From assembly GCA_024742305.1 (NCBI GenBank), contig JANSYQ010000002.1, forward strand, positions 1 to 64,000: a DNA stretch of 64,000 bases, read 5' to 3'. The notes beneath the pieces were generated by a model. The model had not been told where the DNA came from, did not search any database, and saw only the letters and a list, made by a program, of their open reading frames with translations. Source of the stretch: a bacterium. GTDB lineage: Bacteria; Bacteroidota; Bacteroidia; Flavobacteriales_D; Crocinitomicaceae. Made by a program: the position numbers and the translations under genes. Positions within the stretch are counted from its first letter, which is position 1, and each line of letters begins with the position of its first letter. This document shows positions 9,895 to 19,715 of the stretch, piece by piece.

Positions 9895-10865
9895 AAACAA
9901 TAGAGGAGTTCAAACAGTTTTATGATACCGACTTGCAGCCGACTTTGCAAGCATTGGAACTGAAGCGGAAAAAGGCGGTCAAACTTGTGGCATTTTTAGT
10001 GGTAGCCGTTGTGGGGGCTGTTGTTCTCGCACTTGGTGCTTCTACCCTGTTTCCATCAGAAAATTTAAAATACGTAGGAATTGGTGTGAGTGCTTTGGCT
10101 GGCATCGTTTTTATCGTTGTTTTCGCTATCAAAATTAATCGGGCAAAAAAGGCGATTAAGTTGGAGTACAAGCAAGAAGTAATTAAGGAAATGATTGCCT
10201 TCGTGGATCCAAATTTGACATATACGGCTACAGGCAGTATCTCAGAAGGTGCATTTAACGGAAGTAAAATCTTTTTGAAAGATCCCGATCGCTACAAAGG
10301 TGACGACCTTATTCAGGGAACGATAGGCAGCACAGAAATTGACTTTTCGGAGATTCATGCGGAGTACTATACTACCGACAAAGATGGAAATCGGAAGTAT
10401 CACACTATTTTCAAGGGTATTTTCTTCATTGCTGACTTCCACAAGGACTTTCATGGTGAAACTATTGTTCTTCCTGATACCGCCGAGAAGTTTTTTGGAA
10501 AATTGGGCACCCTATTTCAAAAGATGAACATTTCTCGCCCGAAGTTGGTGAAGTTGGAAAATCCTGAATTTGAAAAGGCTTTCGCTGTTTATGGAACTGA
10601 TCAGGTAGAAGCTAGATACATTCTCACGCCATCTTTAATGGAACGCATTATGGATTTTCGAAAGAAATCGGGTAAAATTCATCTATCCTTTCTTCATTCC
10701 AAGGTGTACATCGCCATTTCGGTAAAAAACAATTTATTTGAACCGCCCTTTTTTAAGTCCATGTTGAAATTCGAACTGATTGAAGAATACTTCAATTACT
10801 TAATTCTGAGCGTAAACATCGTAGAAGATTTGGACCTTAATACACGTATTTGGAGTAAGGAATAA
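9891..10865 (+). CDS. DUF3137 family membrane protein
   Basis: Two N-terminal TM segments; FEKAFAVYGTDQVEARYILTPSLMERIMDF; overlaps lemA by 4 nt. Confidence 0.8.
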   Translation: MKTIEEFKQFYDTDLQPTLQALELKRKKAVKLVAFLVVAVVGAVVLALGASTLFPSENLKYVGIGVSALAGIVFIVVFAIKINRAKKAIKLEYKQEVIKEMIAFVDPNLTYTATGSISEGAFNGSKIFLKDPDRYKGDDLIQGTIGSTEIDFSEIHAEYYTTDKDGNRKYHTIFKGIFFIADFHKDFHGETIVLPDTAEKFFGKLGTLFQKMNISRPKLVKLENPEFEKAFAVYGTDQVEARYILTPSLMERIMDFRKKSGKIHLSFLHSKVYIAISVKNNLFEPPFFKSMLKFELIEEYFNYLILSVNIVEDLDLNTRIWSKE

Positions 10866-10866
10866 T

Positions 10867-12243
10867 CTACTCTACCGTAGGATTCTGTGCACCAGCCGGA
10901 ACTTTTACACTTCGTCCGTCTTCATAAATGATGAAGCGTGCACCGGTGTAGTATTCATCTACCACTTGCCCCATTAGATTCACAATTCGATATGTCCCTG
11001 ATGCTCCATCAGGACCGTTGTTGATAGTAATCATATCAAAAGACTTAGACGTGCCATCGAAATCCGTTTGCGTGAGGCGGTAATAATTAATTCCATTAGC
11101 ATAGCGCTCATCAAAATACTCGTAATCGGATGGAAGGTTTGTGGTTCCCGCTCCTGGAACAATCGCAAGAACTTCCCAATATTCACCATCAACGCTGCTT
11201 TCAATAGTGTAATAATCGTTGTTATGTTCAGAACGAGAGGACCAGTACAATCGGTTAGAGTGATTCTTTGTGTGTTCCCCATCGAAGGAGTATAGCTCCA
11301 CGGGCAGCGGTGTGCATGGAGCAGTTACGGAAGATACTGTTGCATCCCATCCAGCCCGATTCACCACACTGGTAGCCCAAAACTCGAAGGTCATACATTG
11401 TCCGGAGGCACAAAAGTCCATGGCGGCTGCTCCAATTCCACAATCCCCGAAAGGATTATCAGGTCCGGTAGAACTATTATCGTACAATACAGGTGAAGCT
11501 GTATTCGGTCCGTCATAAATGCGCATCCAATCCCATCCTGATGTCGTGTTCCACATGGCAAACTCGCTGAAATCAACGATTAAATATTCACCTGCTGCAG
11601 CACAAATGGTGGTGGTTGTGAAACAATTGGCATTGGCGTAATTCCCAGTACCTGTGACATCGGCACAAGGGTCGCCTCCAGCTCCTCCATCATCATGAAA
11701 GTTTTGTGTTTGCAAAGAAGTTAAATTGTAAGTGGCTGTGGCACACGCCGTGGGAATAATTGTTCCTGTTGGCGGTGGCGGTGGCGCACCTCCGGTATGA
11801 ACACATACCGTCCCGGCCATGGTTGCCGTATTGTTTCCACTGTTTCGGTGTATTTGAATGTAGTAGGTAACACCAATAGTTGTCGCGAAAGTGATGGTTG
11901 CCGTAGTTCCTGATGGTTGGTTGTCACAAGCCAACTCTCCAGTTCCGCAACTCCCTGTAAAAGCTGCAATAGTTCTATCATAATCTCCCGAAACTTCAAT
12001 TGTGGTAGAGGTTCCGGTCGCTACAAATTGATACCATCCATCATCTCGATCCTGCCCTGCTTGACAAGATGCTAATGTAGCACCTCCATTTGTATAGGAC
12101 CCCGGGAGTGTGTATGCACTTGGAGTACAAGTTGCTGAAGATGTTAATGATTGTGCTCCTGCACCGCAGGCATCGGATGGATTTTGGGAATAGCCGATAA
12201 AGGACCAAAGGCCCAGTGTTAGTAGTAAAAAGGTTTGTTTCAT
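10867..12243 (-). CDS. Secreted protein with CUB-like domain and T9SS-like C-terminal tail
   Basis: Signal peptide; YLIVDFSEFAMWNTTSGWDWMRIYDGPN; C-terminal YRIVNLMGQVVDEYYTGARFIIYEDGRSVKV. Confidence 0.65.
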   Translation of the reverse strand: MKQTFLLLTLGLWSFIGYSQNPSDACGAGAQSLTSSATCTPSAYTLPGSYTNGGATLASCQAGQDRDDGWYQFVATGTSTTIEVSGDYDRTIAAFTGSCGTGELACDNQPSGTTATITFATTIGVTYYIQIHRNSGNNTATMAGTVCVHTGGAPPPPPTGTIIPTACATATYNLTSLQTQNFHDDGGAGGDPCADVTGTGNYANANCFTTTTICAAAGEYLIVDFSEFAMWNTTSGWDWMRIYDGPNTASPVLYDNSSTGPDNPFGDCGIGAAAMDFCASGQCMTFEFWATSVVNRAGWDATVSSVTAPCTPLPVELYSFDGEHTKNHSNRLYWSSRSEHNNDYYTIESSVDGEYWEVLAIVPGAGTTNLPSDYEYFDERYANGINYYRLTQTDFDGTSKSFDMITINNGPDGASGTYRIVNLMGQVVDEYYTGARFIIYEDGRSVKVPAGAQNPTVE

Positions 12244-12406
12244 GGTGAATTAGCCGTATAGTTATAATTGTAGTCAAGGCAAATTACTGAATTACAACTT
12301 CTTAACTTCTCGGTTTGATCAAATCCAAACCATCAATGAACATAGTTAGTTCATGATTTATCAAAACGAATTTTGATAAACTACTGGATATTTGATTTTC
12401 AGTCAA

Positions 12407-14038
12407 TTACATCAATTTGAACTTATTTCCGTCAAATGTATAAGTTGACTCTGCTATGATGATACGTCCGCCTTTTTGAACATTTCCGAGGTAAATACGA
12501 CGTCCATTTACAAAGACATCTCCACCCGTAGCTTTCGCCAAATTGAGATAACACTCTCGAACTGTGCTAACATCGCCGGCGACCAAAACGTGCGTCTTCA
12601 TTTGAATTTGAGACAATAGTTGTTCATCTCGTACATCGGAGAAATTATCAACAATGAGCAACAGCGCATCGGCATTTGTTTGTTGATTCTGAGCGGCTAA
12701 CACGGCCTCAAAATCGTTCTCAGTAACATCGCCTCCATTACCGTTTCGCATGGCCTCCATTAAAGTTGCAGGCAAATCGCGGAGTTTGGTCCCGTGATAA
12801 ATTCCTCCTGTTTTTCCTGACTTTTTCTTTTTATCGTCTACGTTATCTCCATCGTTGAAGAAAGTGTAATGTACCACATTCAAGCTGTCGGCGCTGTTGG
12901 CAACCCACCAATTCATGGAAGCTAAATGCAAAGACATGCTCGTAGTAACATCCATGACCATTGCCACCTTTTCCCTTGTGATGACTTCTTCCATAGAGCG
13001 ATACACTGGACTTCTTTCCACTGTGGCAATTCGTGCTTCAGTTTGTTCATCCGGAGCAGCATTTTTAATAGCAAAGGCAGCCGCTTCGTCTTGTGTGAAT
13101 TTGGGCTTCTTTCCATCTCGATTGTACATACCGCGAACGATAGGTGAATAACTCATCCGTAAATCAATATTGACTCTGGACGCAACTGGTTTGCCGTTTT
13201 TGATGGCAGGATCCCACTTAGGCATAGCGCTCAATACATCTTCAATGGTTTTCTGCATGTAGGTCTTGGCCTCGGAAAAACGAACATCGCTAATAGTTCC
13301 ATGTTCATCTACTTCAAAACTCAGCGGCACCCATTCATCGTCTCTATTTTTCGCCACTTCACCCCCGCCAGGAATGTTCTGTTTGAAATATTGATATAAG
13401 GCAAAGTTTCCCTCCGGAAAGTTTGCTTGACGATCCATTTTTTCCGGTTCGGGCGTATGGTCGTTTGTAGGGATTTCGCGCAGCAACCCATTCTGTAAAT
13501 CTCCATTCAATTCGGAAAGGGTTGGATCGTTCATAAGGTCAAATCCCGCCGTTGGATTCTTCAAAAAAGCCTCCAAGTTTGCAATCTCGGCTTCTCGATC
13601 GTTTGTAGAGACTTCCGACCGATACTCTAGCACGAAACCATGGAAATACGACTTTCCCATTTGTGGCGACGTGCAACCTGTTTGTTCTATAATCTTCCAT
13701 TCGATGTACGGGTTCTCCAGTACTTCAGGTGCCCATTCCGCCAATTTTTGAATGCGCTGTTGGTTCAATCTTCTTTGATCGAATGAAGGGTTTTGACGAT
13801 ACCCCGTATAAATGTAATACACCGATTGCAGATGACCACTTTTACGAGAATCAACTTTTTTCAAAGCTTCTTGAGAGAAAGAAGAGGGTATTATCACCAA
13901 GTTGGGTTCTGATTTGGGCGTAAGTTGACTGACCTTTTTAGGTGTCATTTTGAGAATTCGCTCGAACAGTTCCGATTGAGCAGAAACCTGTGTGGCCGAA
14001 AAAAAGAGAAGAGAGAGAAGAGTAACAGTTCGTATCAT
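12407..14038 (-). CDS. Exported protein with TonB-C-terminal-like and von Willebrand A-like domains
   Basis: EWVPLSFEVDEHGTISDVRFSEAKT...EDVLSAMPKWDPAIKNGKPV (TonB_C-like) followed by VAMVMDVTTSM...ADALLLIVDNFSDVRD (VWA-like); ORF listed from TTG at 14056, ATG at 14038 gives the signal peptide. Confidence 0.65.
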   Translation of the reverse strand: MIRTVTLLSLLFFSATQVSAQSELFERILKMTPKKVSQLTPKSEPNLVIIPSSFSQEALKKVDSRKSGHLQSVYYIYTGYRQNPSFDQRRLNQQRIQKLAEWAPEVLENPYIEWKIIEQTGCTSPQMGKSYFHGFVLEYRSEVSTNDREAEIANLEAFLKNPTAGFDLMNDPTLSELNGDLQNGLLREIPTNDHTPEPEKMDRQANFPEGNFALYQYFKQNIPGGGEVAKNRDDEWVPLSFEVDEHGTISDVRFSEAKTYMQKTIEDVLSAMPKWDPAIKNGKPVASRVNIDLRMSYSPIVRGMYNRDGKKPKFTQDEAAAFAIKNAAPDEQTEARIATVERSPVYRSMEEVITREKVAMVMDVTTSMSLHLASMNWWVANSADSLNVVHYTFFNDGDNVDDKKKKSGKTGGIYHGTKLRDLPATLMEAMRNGNGGDVTENDFEAVLAAQNQQTNADALLLIVDNFSDVRDEQLLSQIQMKTHVLVAGDVSTVRECYLNLAKATGGDVFVNGRRIYLGNVQKGGRIIIAESTYTFDGNKFKLM

Positions 14039-14151
14039 ACTCTTATAACTATTCAATCGTGAATTGGTAACATCACAATTTATTCATGTTTGTGCGAAAA
14101 ATGGCATTTAGGAATGTATACTTTGACTGTTTTTAACAGTTTTACTAACCT

Positions 14152-14179
14152 TTTGTGAAGTTTTTACGATATATATTTG
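14152..14179 (+). promoter_or_regulatory. Candidate Bacteroidota promoter TTTG-N16-TATATTTG
   Basis: Match to -33 TTG/-7 TAnnTTTG consensus upstream of the CDS at 14211. Confidence 0.5.
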
Positions 14180-14210
14180 TAACACTTTATTAAAACACAA
14201 AAAAGAAGTA

Positions 14211-15998
14211 ATGAAAAAATTTTACGTAACACTACTTTCGTTGGCTGTTGTCGGATCTGCATCTGCACAGGTAACGAATACTACTAATGTCGGTAAAACT
14301 TTGCTCTCTCCAGTGCACAAATCAAAAGCACAGGTTGAAGCGACGACAGATGTACAAAAAGCAACACTATGGGGGCCGAACACATTCGGAACTCCTTCAG
14401 ATTGGACTTTCAATGACAACGCTGGATCAGGAGATAACTGGGTAATTGGAACTGGAGTTCCTTCTGGACCGTTCGCAATTCCAGGCATTGCATCAACAAC
14501 TGCCAATGACGGATTCGCTTTGTTTGATTCTGATGCCTTGTGTTCAGGAAACCAAAATGCTGATGTAATTATTGCACAGCCAGTTGACTTGACAGGAAAT
14601 CCTTCTGTTGCCGTTCAGTTCGAATCGTACTACCGTGCATACCAAGGAGCTTGTTATGTAATTGCAAGTGCTGACGGTGTTAACTGGACAGAAATTCCAG
14701 TACACTCGAACATCGCATTGAACAGTTCTACTGCTAACCCTGTGACAGTTCAGGCGAACGTTTCTGCGGTAGTTGGAGATTCTGCTACTGCATGGATCGG
14801 ATTCCGTTACATCGGAGGGTGTGACTACGCTTGGATGGTGGATGATGTGTGTATCACAACTCTTCCAGACAACGATATGGCCTTGGTTCGTGGATGGCAC
14901 GCTGACATCATCACGGATTACGAATACTCTATGACTCCATTGACACAAGCACGCGAGATGATCGCTGGAGTTGTAGTGGAGAACCAAGGAGGTCAAGCAC
15001 AAACAGTTGACGTTACTTGTGATGTAACAGACGGAACAAATGTTTTGACGACTTCTACGCAGTCAGTTACATTGATTCCTGCTGAGATGGACACATTGTG
15101 GTTCAGCACAGGATTCACACCATCTGCTAACGGTAACTACCGTGCCGAATTCAGCATTCCTGCCGATATGGTAACAACAAACGATGAGTTCATCACATCT
15201 GAGTTGGAGGTGAACGACAACCTTATGGCTCACGATTACGGTGCAAATACAGCACTTGGATGGGATCCAGGGGCTAATGATCCAACAAATGCACAAGCAC
15301 CTCACTCTTGGGGTAACGTATACTACCCAGAAGTAAACCAAGAAATCCGTGGGGTTGATATCAACTTTGCTTCAGGAACAACTGCTGGATTATACGTTCT
15401 AGTTCGTGTTCAGGAAATGGATCCAAGTGGTTCTATCCAAGATCCATTGACATTCAACAATGAAATCGATCACGTAATTGACGCTTCTGAAATTGGATCA
15501 GCAATCACAACAATTGTATTCCCGAACCCTTCTATTTTGGAAGCTGGAAAAGGATACATGATTGACGTGTTCAAAGTAGACGGAACAAGTGGAAACGAAA
15601 CATTCAACATTGGTGCTTCTGAAGGAAACGATGAAGATGCAGATTTCGGAGCATTTGGATACGGTCCTTACGGTGTGAATGATGCGGTGAACTACTACCT
15701 TGGATGGGATGCTTCTCCAATCGTACGTGCGAACTTCGACCCAACTTTGGCGGTTGAAACAAACACATTGGAAGGAGTTAGCGTATATCCTAACCCATCA
15801 ACTGGTGTAATTACTGTTTCTAACGACAACGGATTCGCTAATTCTATCCGCATTTCAAACACTGCTGGTCAAATCGTTTACACCCAAGAAGTTTCTTCTG
15901 AGGTAACGGTAGACTTGTCGACTTTTGGAGCTGGAATGTACGTTGTAACTGTAGAAGGTGACAACGGATCATTGGTAGAAAAAGTAGTGATCAAGTAA
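14211..15998 (+). CDS. Secreted protein with T9SS type A sorting domain and choice-of-anchor-like N-terminal domain
   Basis: Signal peptide MKKFYVTLLSLAVVGSASAQ; C-terminal VSVYPNPSTGVITV...GMYVVTVEGDNGSLVEKVVIK. Confidence 0.85.
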   Translation: MKKFYVTLLSLAVVGSASAQVTNTTNVGKTLLSPVHKSKAQVEATTDVQKATLWGPNTFGTPSDWTFNDNAGSGDNWVIGTGVPSGPFAIPGIASTTANDGFALFDSDALCSGNQNADVIIAQPVDLTGNPSVAVQFESYYRAYQGACYVIASADGVNWTEIPVHSNIALNSSTANPVTVQANVSAVVGDSATAWIGFRYIGGCDYAWMVDDVCITTLPDNDMALVRGWHADIITDYEYSMTPLTQAREMIAGVVVENQGGQAQTVDVTCDVTDGTNVLTTSTQSVTLIPAEMDTLWFSTGFTPSANGNYRAEFSIPADMVTTNDEFITSELEVNDNLMAHDYGANTALGWDPGANDPTNAQAPHSWGNVYYPEVNQEIRGVDINFASGTTAGLYVLVRVQEMDPSGSIQDPLTFNNEIDHVIDASEIGSAITTIVFPNPSILEAGKGYMIDVFKVDGTSGNETFNIGASEGNDEDADFGAFGYGPYGVNDAVNYYLGWDASPIVRANFDPTLAVETNTLEGVSVYPNPSTGVITVSNDNGFANSIRISNTAGQIVYTQEVSSEVTVDLSTFGAGMYVVTVEGDNGSLVEKVVIK

Positions 15999-16017
15999 TC
16001 ACGACCAATAATACTGG

Positions 16018-16065
16018 AAAGCGCCCGGTATCTCGACTCCGTTCGATGATCCGGGCGCTTTTTTT
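16018..16065 (+). terminator. Rho-independent terminator, stem AAAGCGCCCGG/CCGGGCGCTTT, T-tract
   Basis: Perfect inverted repeat followed by T run. Confidence 0.85.
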
Positions 16066-16131
16066 ATACCATAAAATCTCCTATTAAACCATTTTGATTC
16101 ATGACCATCTAATTCATAAATTGCACTTACT

Positions 16132-17805
16132 ATGAAAGTTGGTCTGATTCTCCTCCTTTTGATCCAAAGTCTTGCCCTCATGGCTCAAAGCCCGAACCCT
16201 CCCTGCGGTGATGATTACGGGTCTGCACAGGACGAAGCCAATATCATTCAGCAAATGCGCTTTGGCACTATTTCAGATGCACAAAATGCCATAGATCAAG
16301 CAAAAAATACTCGTGGTACAAGTTTGGGCTGTCCGCAGATTGCCTACAATCATAATCCGGCAAACTACAATCAGCCAAGCTTAAACGACGTTTCTACCAT
16401 TTGGAACACCGTACATCTTCCGGCTATTGAATCGTTTACAATCAATTGTCCGAGAATTGGACGGTATGAAAACAACGCCGCACTCGGTGCCTATTATGCC
16501 AATTTAGCCGGTTTCTCGGTGGACTTAAATGTGTTGTATGATGTCGCTCAAATGCAGATGGCTCAGCAATACACTGCAGCGAACGTAAGCAATCTTGATC
16601 CACAGCATGAAGGCGTATTCGGATATGTACACACGCCGTCAAGCGATCCTTGTTATCCCGGTGGAGTAGTTGGTTCATCGGTTGCTGCGGTTTGTGCAAA
16701 TATTCCATCCTATTGCGTCACATACGACAACGGATTGTTTGCGGGTGAGGACTTTTTAATTGGCGATCAATACGATCCTTTATCCTTTTATGACGGTGGA
16801 ATCGCCTATGATCATGGATGGGTTGGCGCTCATTTGATAGAAGCAGGCATTCAACAGGTGGATGCAAATCGTAAGTCAATTATCCGAAATTCCTTATTGA
16901 ATGCAACAGACTGGGCGAAGAATCAAGAAGTTGTTAAAAATCATAATTATACAGCTAAACTGATTTGGTTACTGGCTCAAATGTACAATTGGACAGGAGA
17001 TTCCACATATCGAATTGAATTGGATTACAAGCTAAATAAGAACCTTCTTCCGTCTGTTTTAATGGACCTTGACAACAACGGTTTTGTGGATGGAACCAAT
17101 CCAAATATCGCCTTTCAAGACTTGACAACGGTTGCTGAAATGCCGGGCAGAAATTGGGATGGTCACAACTCGTTACCGTGGTACAATGCGATGAATGCTT
17201 GGGCAATTACTGACGCTTATGTCGCATTTCGAGACCGAGGAGAAACACTTCGAGCACAAGAATTAAAGCCCTATGTCATTGCCATGCTCGACAATCTATC
17301 ATGGGAAATAAACAACCTGGGCATTATTGATGACCAACTGGGCGTTCGAGATTTGACATTTGCTCTGCTGAACGGAATTTGGAAAGTTGCTCAATACGAA
17401 AATGAAGCGCATCCTGAATGGGAATCTGCAGCTTGGGCCATGTGGAATTCCGGTTATTTCAATACATATTCAACACATAGTGTATGTGTAGGTTTGTATC
17501 TATGTGTGCTTTCTAGTACACCGTATCAGCCTCTTTTCGAAAGAGAAAGCTTTGTATCCGTAACTGAGTTGGATGATGCTGCTATTCGAATTTATCCGAA
17601 CCCATCTTCAGGTGTAATCACAGTTAAGAACGAGCTTGGAGGTGAATGTCATATCGCCATTAAATCATTGACGGGACAGGAAGTGTATACGGGACGTCTC
17701 TCATCAACGGATGTAATTGACTTATCGACCTTCGGTTCGGGGATATATTTAATAGCCGTGATGAATGAAAACGGATCATTGGTAGAAAAAGTAGTGATCC
17801 AATAA
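16132..17805 (+). CDS. Secreted T9SS protein of unknown function, possibly alpha/alpha-toroid-like
   Basis: Signal peptide; helical repeats; C-terminal IRIYPNPSSGVITV...NENGSLVEKVVIQ sorting tail. Confidence 0.7.
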   Translation: MKVGLILLLLIQSLALMAQSPNPPCGDDYGSAQDEANIIQQMRFGTISDAQNAIDQAKNTRGTSLGCPQIAYNHNPANYNQPSLNDVSTIWNTVHLPAIESFTINCPRIGRYENNAALGAYYANLAGFSVDLNVLYDVAQMQMAQQYTAANVSNLDPQHEGVFGYVHTPSSDPCYPGGVVGSSVAAVCANIPSYCVTYDNGLFAGEDFLIGDQYDPLSFYDGGIAYDHGWVGAHLIEAGIQQVDANRKSIIRNSLLNATDWAKNQEVVKNHNYTAKLIWLLAQMYNWTGDSTYRIELDYKLNKNLLPSVLMDLDNNGFVDGTNPNIAFQDLTTVAEMPGRNWDGHNSLPWYNAMNAWAITDAYVAFRDRGETLRAQELKPYVIAMLDNLSWEINNLGIIDDQLGVRDLTFALLNGIWKVAQYENEAHPEWESAAWAMWNSGYFNTYSTHSVCVGLYLCVLSSTPYQPLFERESFVSVTELDDAAIRIYPNPSSGVITVKNELGGECHIAIKSLTGQEVYTGRLSSTDVIDLSTFGSGIYLIAVMNENGSLVEKVVIQ

Positions 17806-17873
17806 TCACGACCAATACTACTGGAAGTCCCTAGTCATCTCGACTCCGCTCAATGATTTAGGCGCTTTTTTAT

Positions 17874-19589
17874 TTACTGCTTCACAAAGCGAATTCGTGC
17901 CGGATGACTTGGATAGTTCACAGAGTGAACCTCTAAGAAATAAGCTCCCGATTTCAAGTGCGACAAATTCATCGAAAACTCGGAGGTATGAACACTTTGC
18001 GATGTAATTTCCCGTCCGGAGATATCCAAAACGCGCACTTGAGACAATAACTCATCACTTTGAATGTTCAAAGTTCCCAATGTTGGATTCGGATGTACCG
18101 ATAGACTGCTCATCCATACTTCTTCAAGCCCAACCAACTGCACGGTGAACTCCACACTTACTTGGCACCCTTCGGCATCGGTAATCACCACTTCGTACGT
18201 TCCCCCGCAAAGATCTGTCGCTGTCGCTGTGGTTTGCGATTGTGGATCGTTCCATTGATAGGAATACGGCGATACTCCTCCATCCACAATTAAATAGATG
18301 GTACCGTTACAATTGTCCGAGTCAGGAGCCATAAAGTTACTATAGGTAATGGCCTGAGGCTCGGGAACGTACACACAATGATTGTCTACCTGTCCCAAAT
18401 TGTCCGTAACCTGAACACAATACGTCCCAGCGGTTAGTCCGGTGACGGTTGCCGTAGTTGCATTCCCTGCTGCAGCATCCCATTGATACGTATACGGAGG
18501 TTGTCCCTGATTGGCATTAATCGTTGCCACGCCGTCTGAATCTCCAGCACATGTAGGTTGCTGTACACTTGGGTAAAGCGCCAGTCCATTACTGGTAGGA
18601 TATGTGACCATAACTTCCATGGCTACGGGAAGGTGATCGGACATATAGTACAAGGCGTTCACCACTGAGTCGGGGTACATGCTATTTGCACCGTTAAGAA
18701 GATTGGTATTGAAATGATTTCCATCGTTTCCTACCGCATCATAGGAGTTCGCAATGTATTGAACGTCATCAACTCCTGTCATCACGTTCGAAGAAACGAG
18801 AATTTGGTCAAAACGATCATCTGACCCGCCTTTGCTACCACAATCAAAATTCAAACTAGAGCGTGTGGACTGCGTGTGAATAGCTGCAAACGAACTATTG
18901 TTGTTCCAACTTCCGGGAGCATTGATGGGATCTTGAAGAGCGAAGGGGCCTGAAACGAGGTTTTGATAACCCGACTCGTTCGATGTGTACACATTTAGAT
19001 CTCCGCATACAAAATGATGATGATCGGTTGGTTGTGTAGCAATGTAATCCATGAGCAACTGCGTTTGTGCTGCACGAATATTCACGTTAGAGCCTCCACT
19101 TCCGGCTTTCAGGTGACACATGTACACGTCGATGAAGGTCGTATCATAGAAAGTGGTGAGATTGGGATCGTTGAGATATAAAACGTAGTGATCGATATCG
19201 CGCGAACTTGTAGCAATGACATCTTGGCTGTAAAAGATGAGTTTGTTTGCGTTGTAGAATAGCTGATTGTTCAAGTCGCCACCGTTTCCATTGGGGTGCC
19301 ACTGTGCTGATTGAAAATAATTCACGCCATTGACATTCAACGATCTTGTCAAAATGCTATCAGTACCAGCCTCCGTTTGAATTTCGCACGCCACAAAGAT
19401 ATCCGGCTGTAGATAGCTTAATACTTTTCTCAATGTATCCGCACGATTGGGCACTACCGTGTTGGTTCCGCAGTCATCGCGACCGTCAGGAAAGTTAAGC
19501 ACGTTGTACGCAACAATTTTTACCGTTTCTGTTTGAGAGAAAGATGCGGATGTACACAAGACAAACGCAAGTAAGAGTAGGCTTTTCAT
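17874..19589 (-). CDS. Secreted endonuclease/exonuclease/phosphatase-family protein with SprB-like repeats and T9SS tail
   Basis: VKIVAYNVLNFPD...HHHFVCGDLNVYTSNE...YMSDHLPVAMEV; PTCAGDSDGVATINANQGQPPYTYQWD repeat; VHPNPTLGTLNIQ tail; ATG at 19589 gives a clean signal peptide. Confidence 0.85.
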   Translation of the reverse strand: MKSLLLLAFVLCTSASFSQTETVKIVAYNVLNFPDGRDDCGTNTVVPNRADTLRKVLSYLQPDIFVACEIQTEAGTDSILTRSLNVNGVNYFQSAQWHPNGNGGDLNNQLFYNANKLIFYSQDVIATSSRDIDHYVLYLNDPNLTTFYDTTFIDVYMCHLKAGSGGSNVNIRAAQTQLLMDYIATQPTDHHHFVCGDLNVYTSNESGYQNLVSGPFALQDPINAPGSWNNNSSFAAIHTQSTRSSLNFDCGSKGGSDDRFDQILVSSNVMTGVDDVQYIANSYDAVGNDGNHFNTNLLNGANSMYPDSVVNALYYMSDHLPVAMEVMVTYPTSNGLALYPSVQQPTCAGDSDGVATINANQGQPPYTYQWDAAAGNATTATVTGLTAGTYCVQVTDNLGQVDNHCVYVPEPQAITYSNFMAPDSDNCNGTIYLIVDGGVSPYSYQWNDPQSQTTATATDLCGGTYEVVITDAEGCQVSVEFTVQLVGLEEVWMSSLSVHPNPTLGTLNIQSDELLSQVRVLDISGREITSQSVHTSEFSMNLSHLKSGAYFLEVHSVNYPSHPARIRFVKQ

Positions 19590-19715
19590 GCTACAAAAAT
19601 ACCGCATTTTTGGTGAGAAGTGAAAAGAGAAAAGAAAGAAGATAGGATTTACATTTCAATCTTATCAACGCTTCTGACCAATCACTTCTGACCTCTGACT
19701 AATCATCTTTTCTCA

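Noticed and set aside
9337-10865. LemA-DUF3137 pair as a novel system
   Set aside because: This is a frequent gene pair across bacteria; unknown function but not new.
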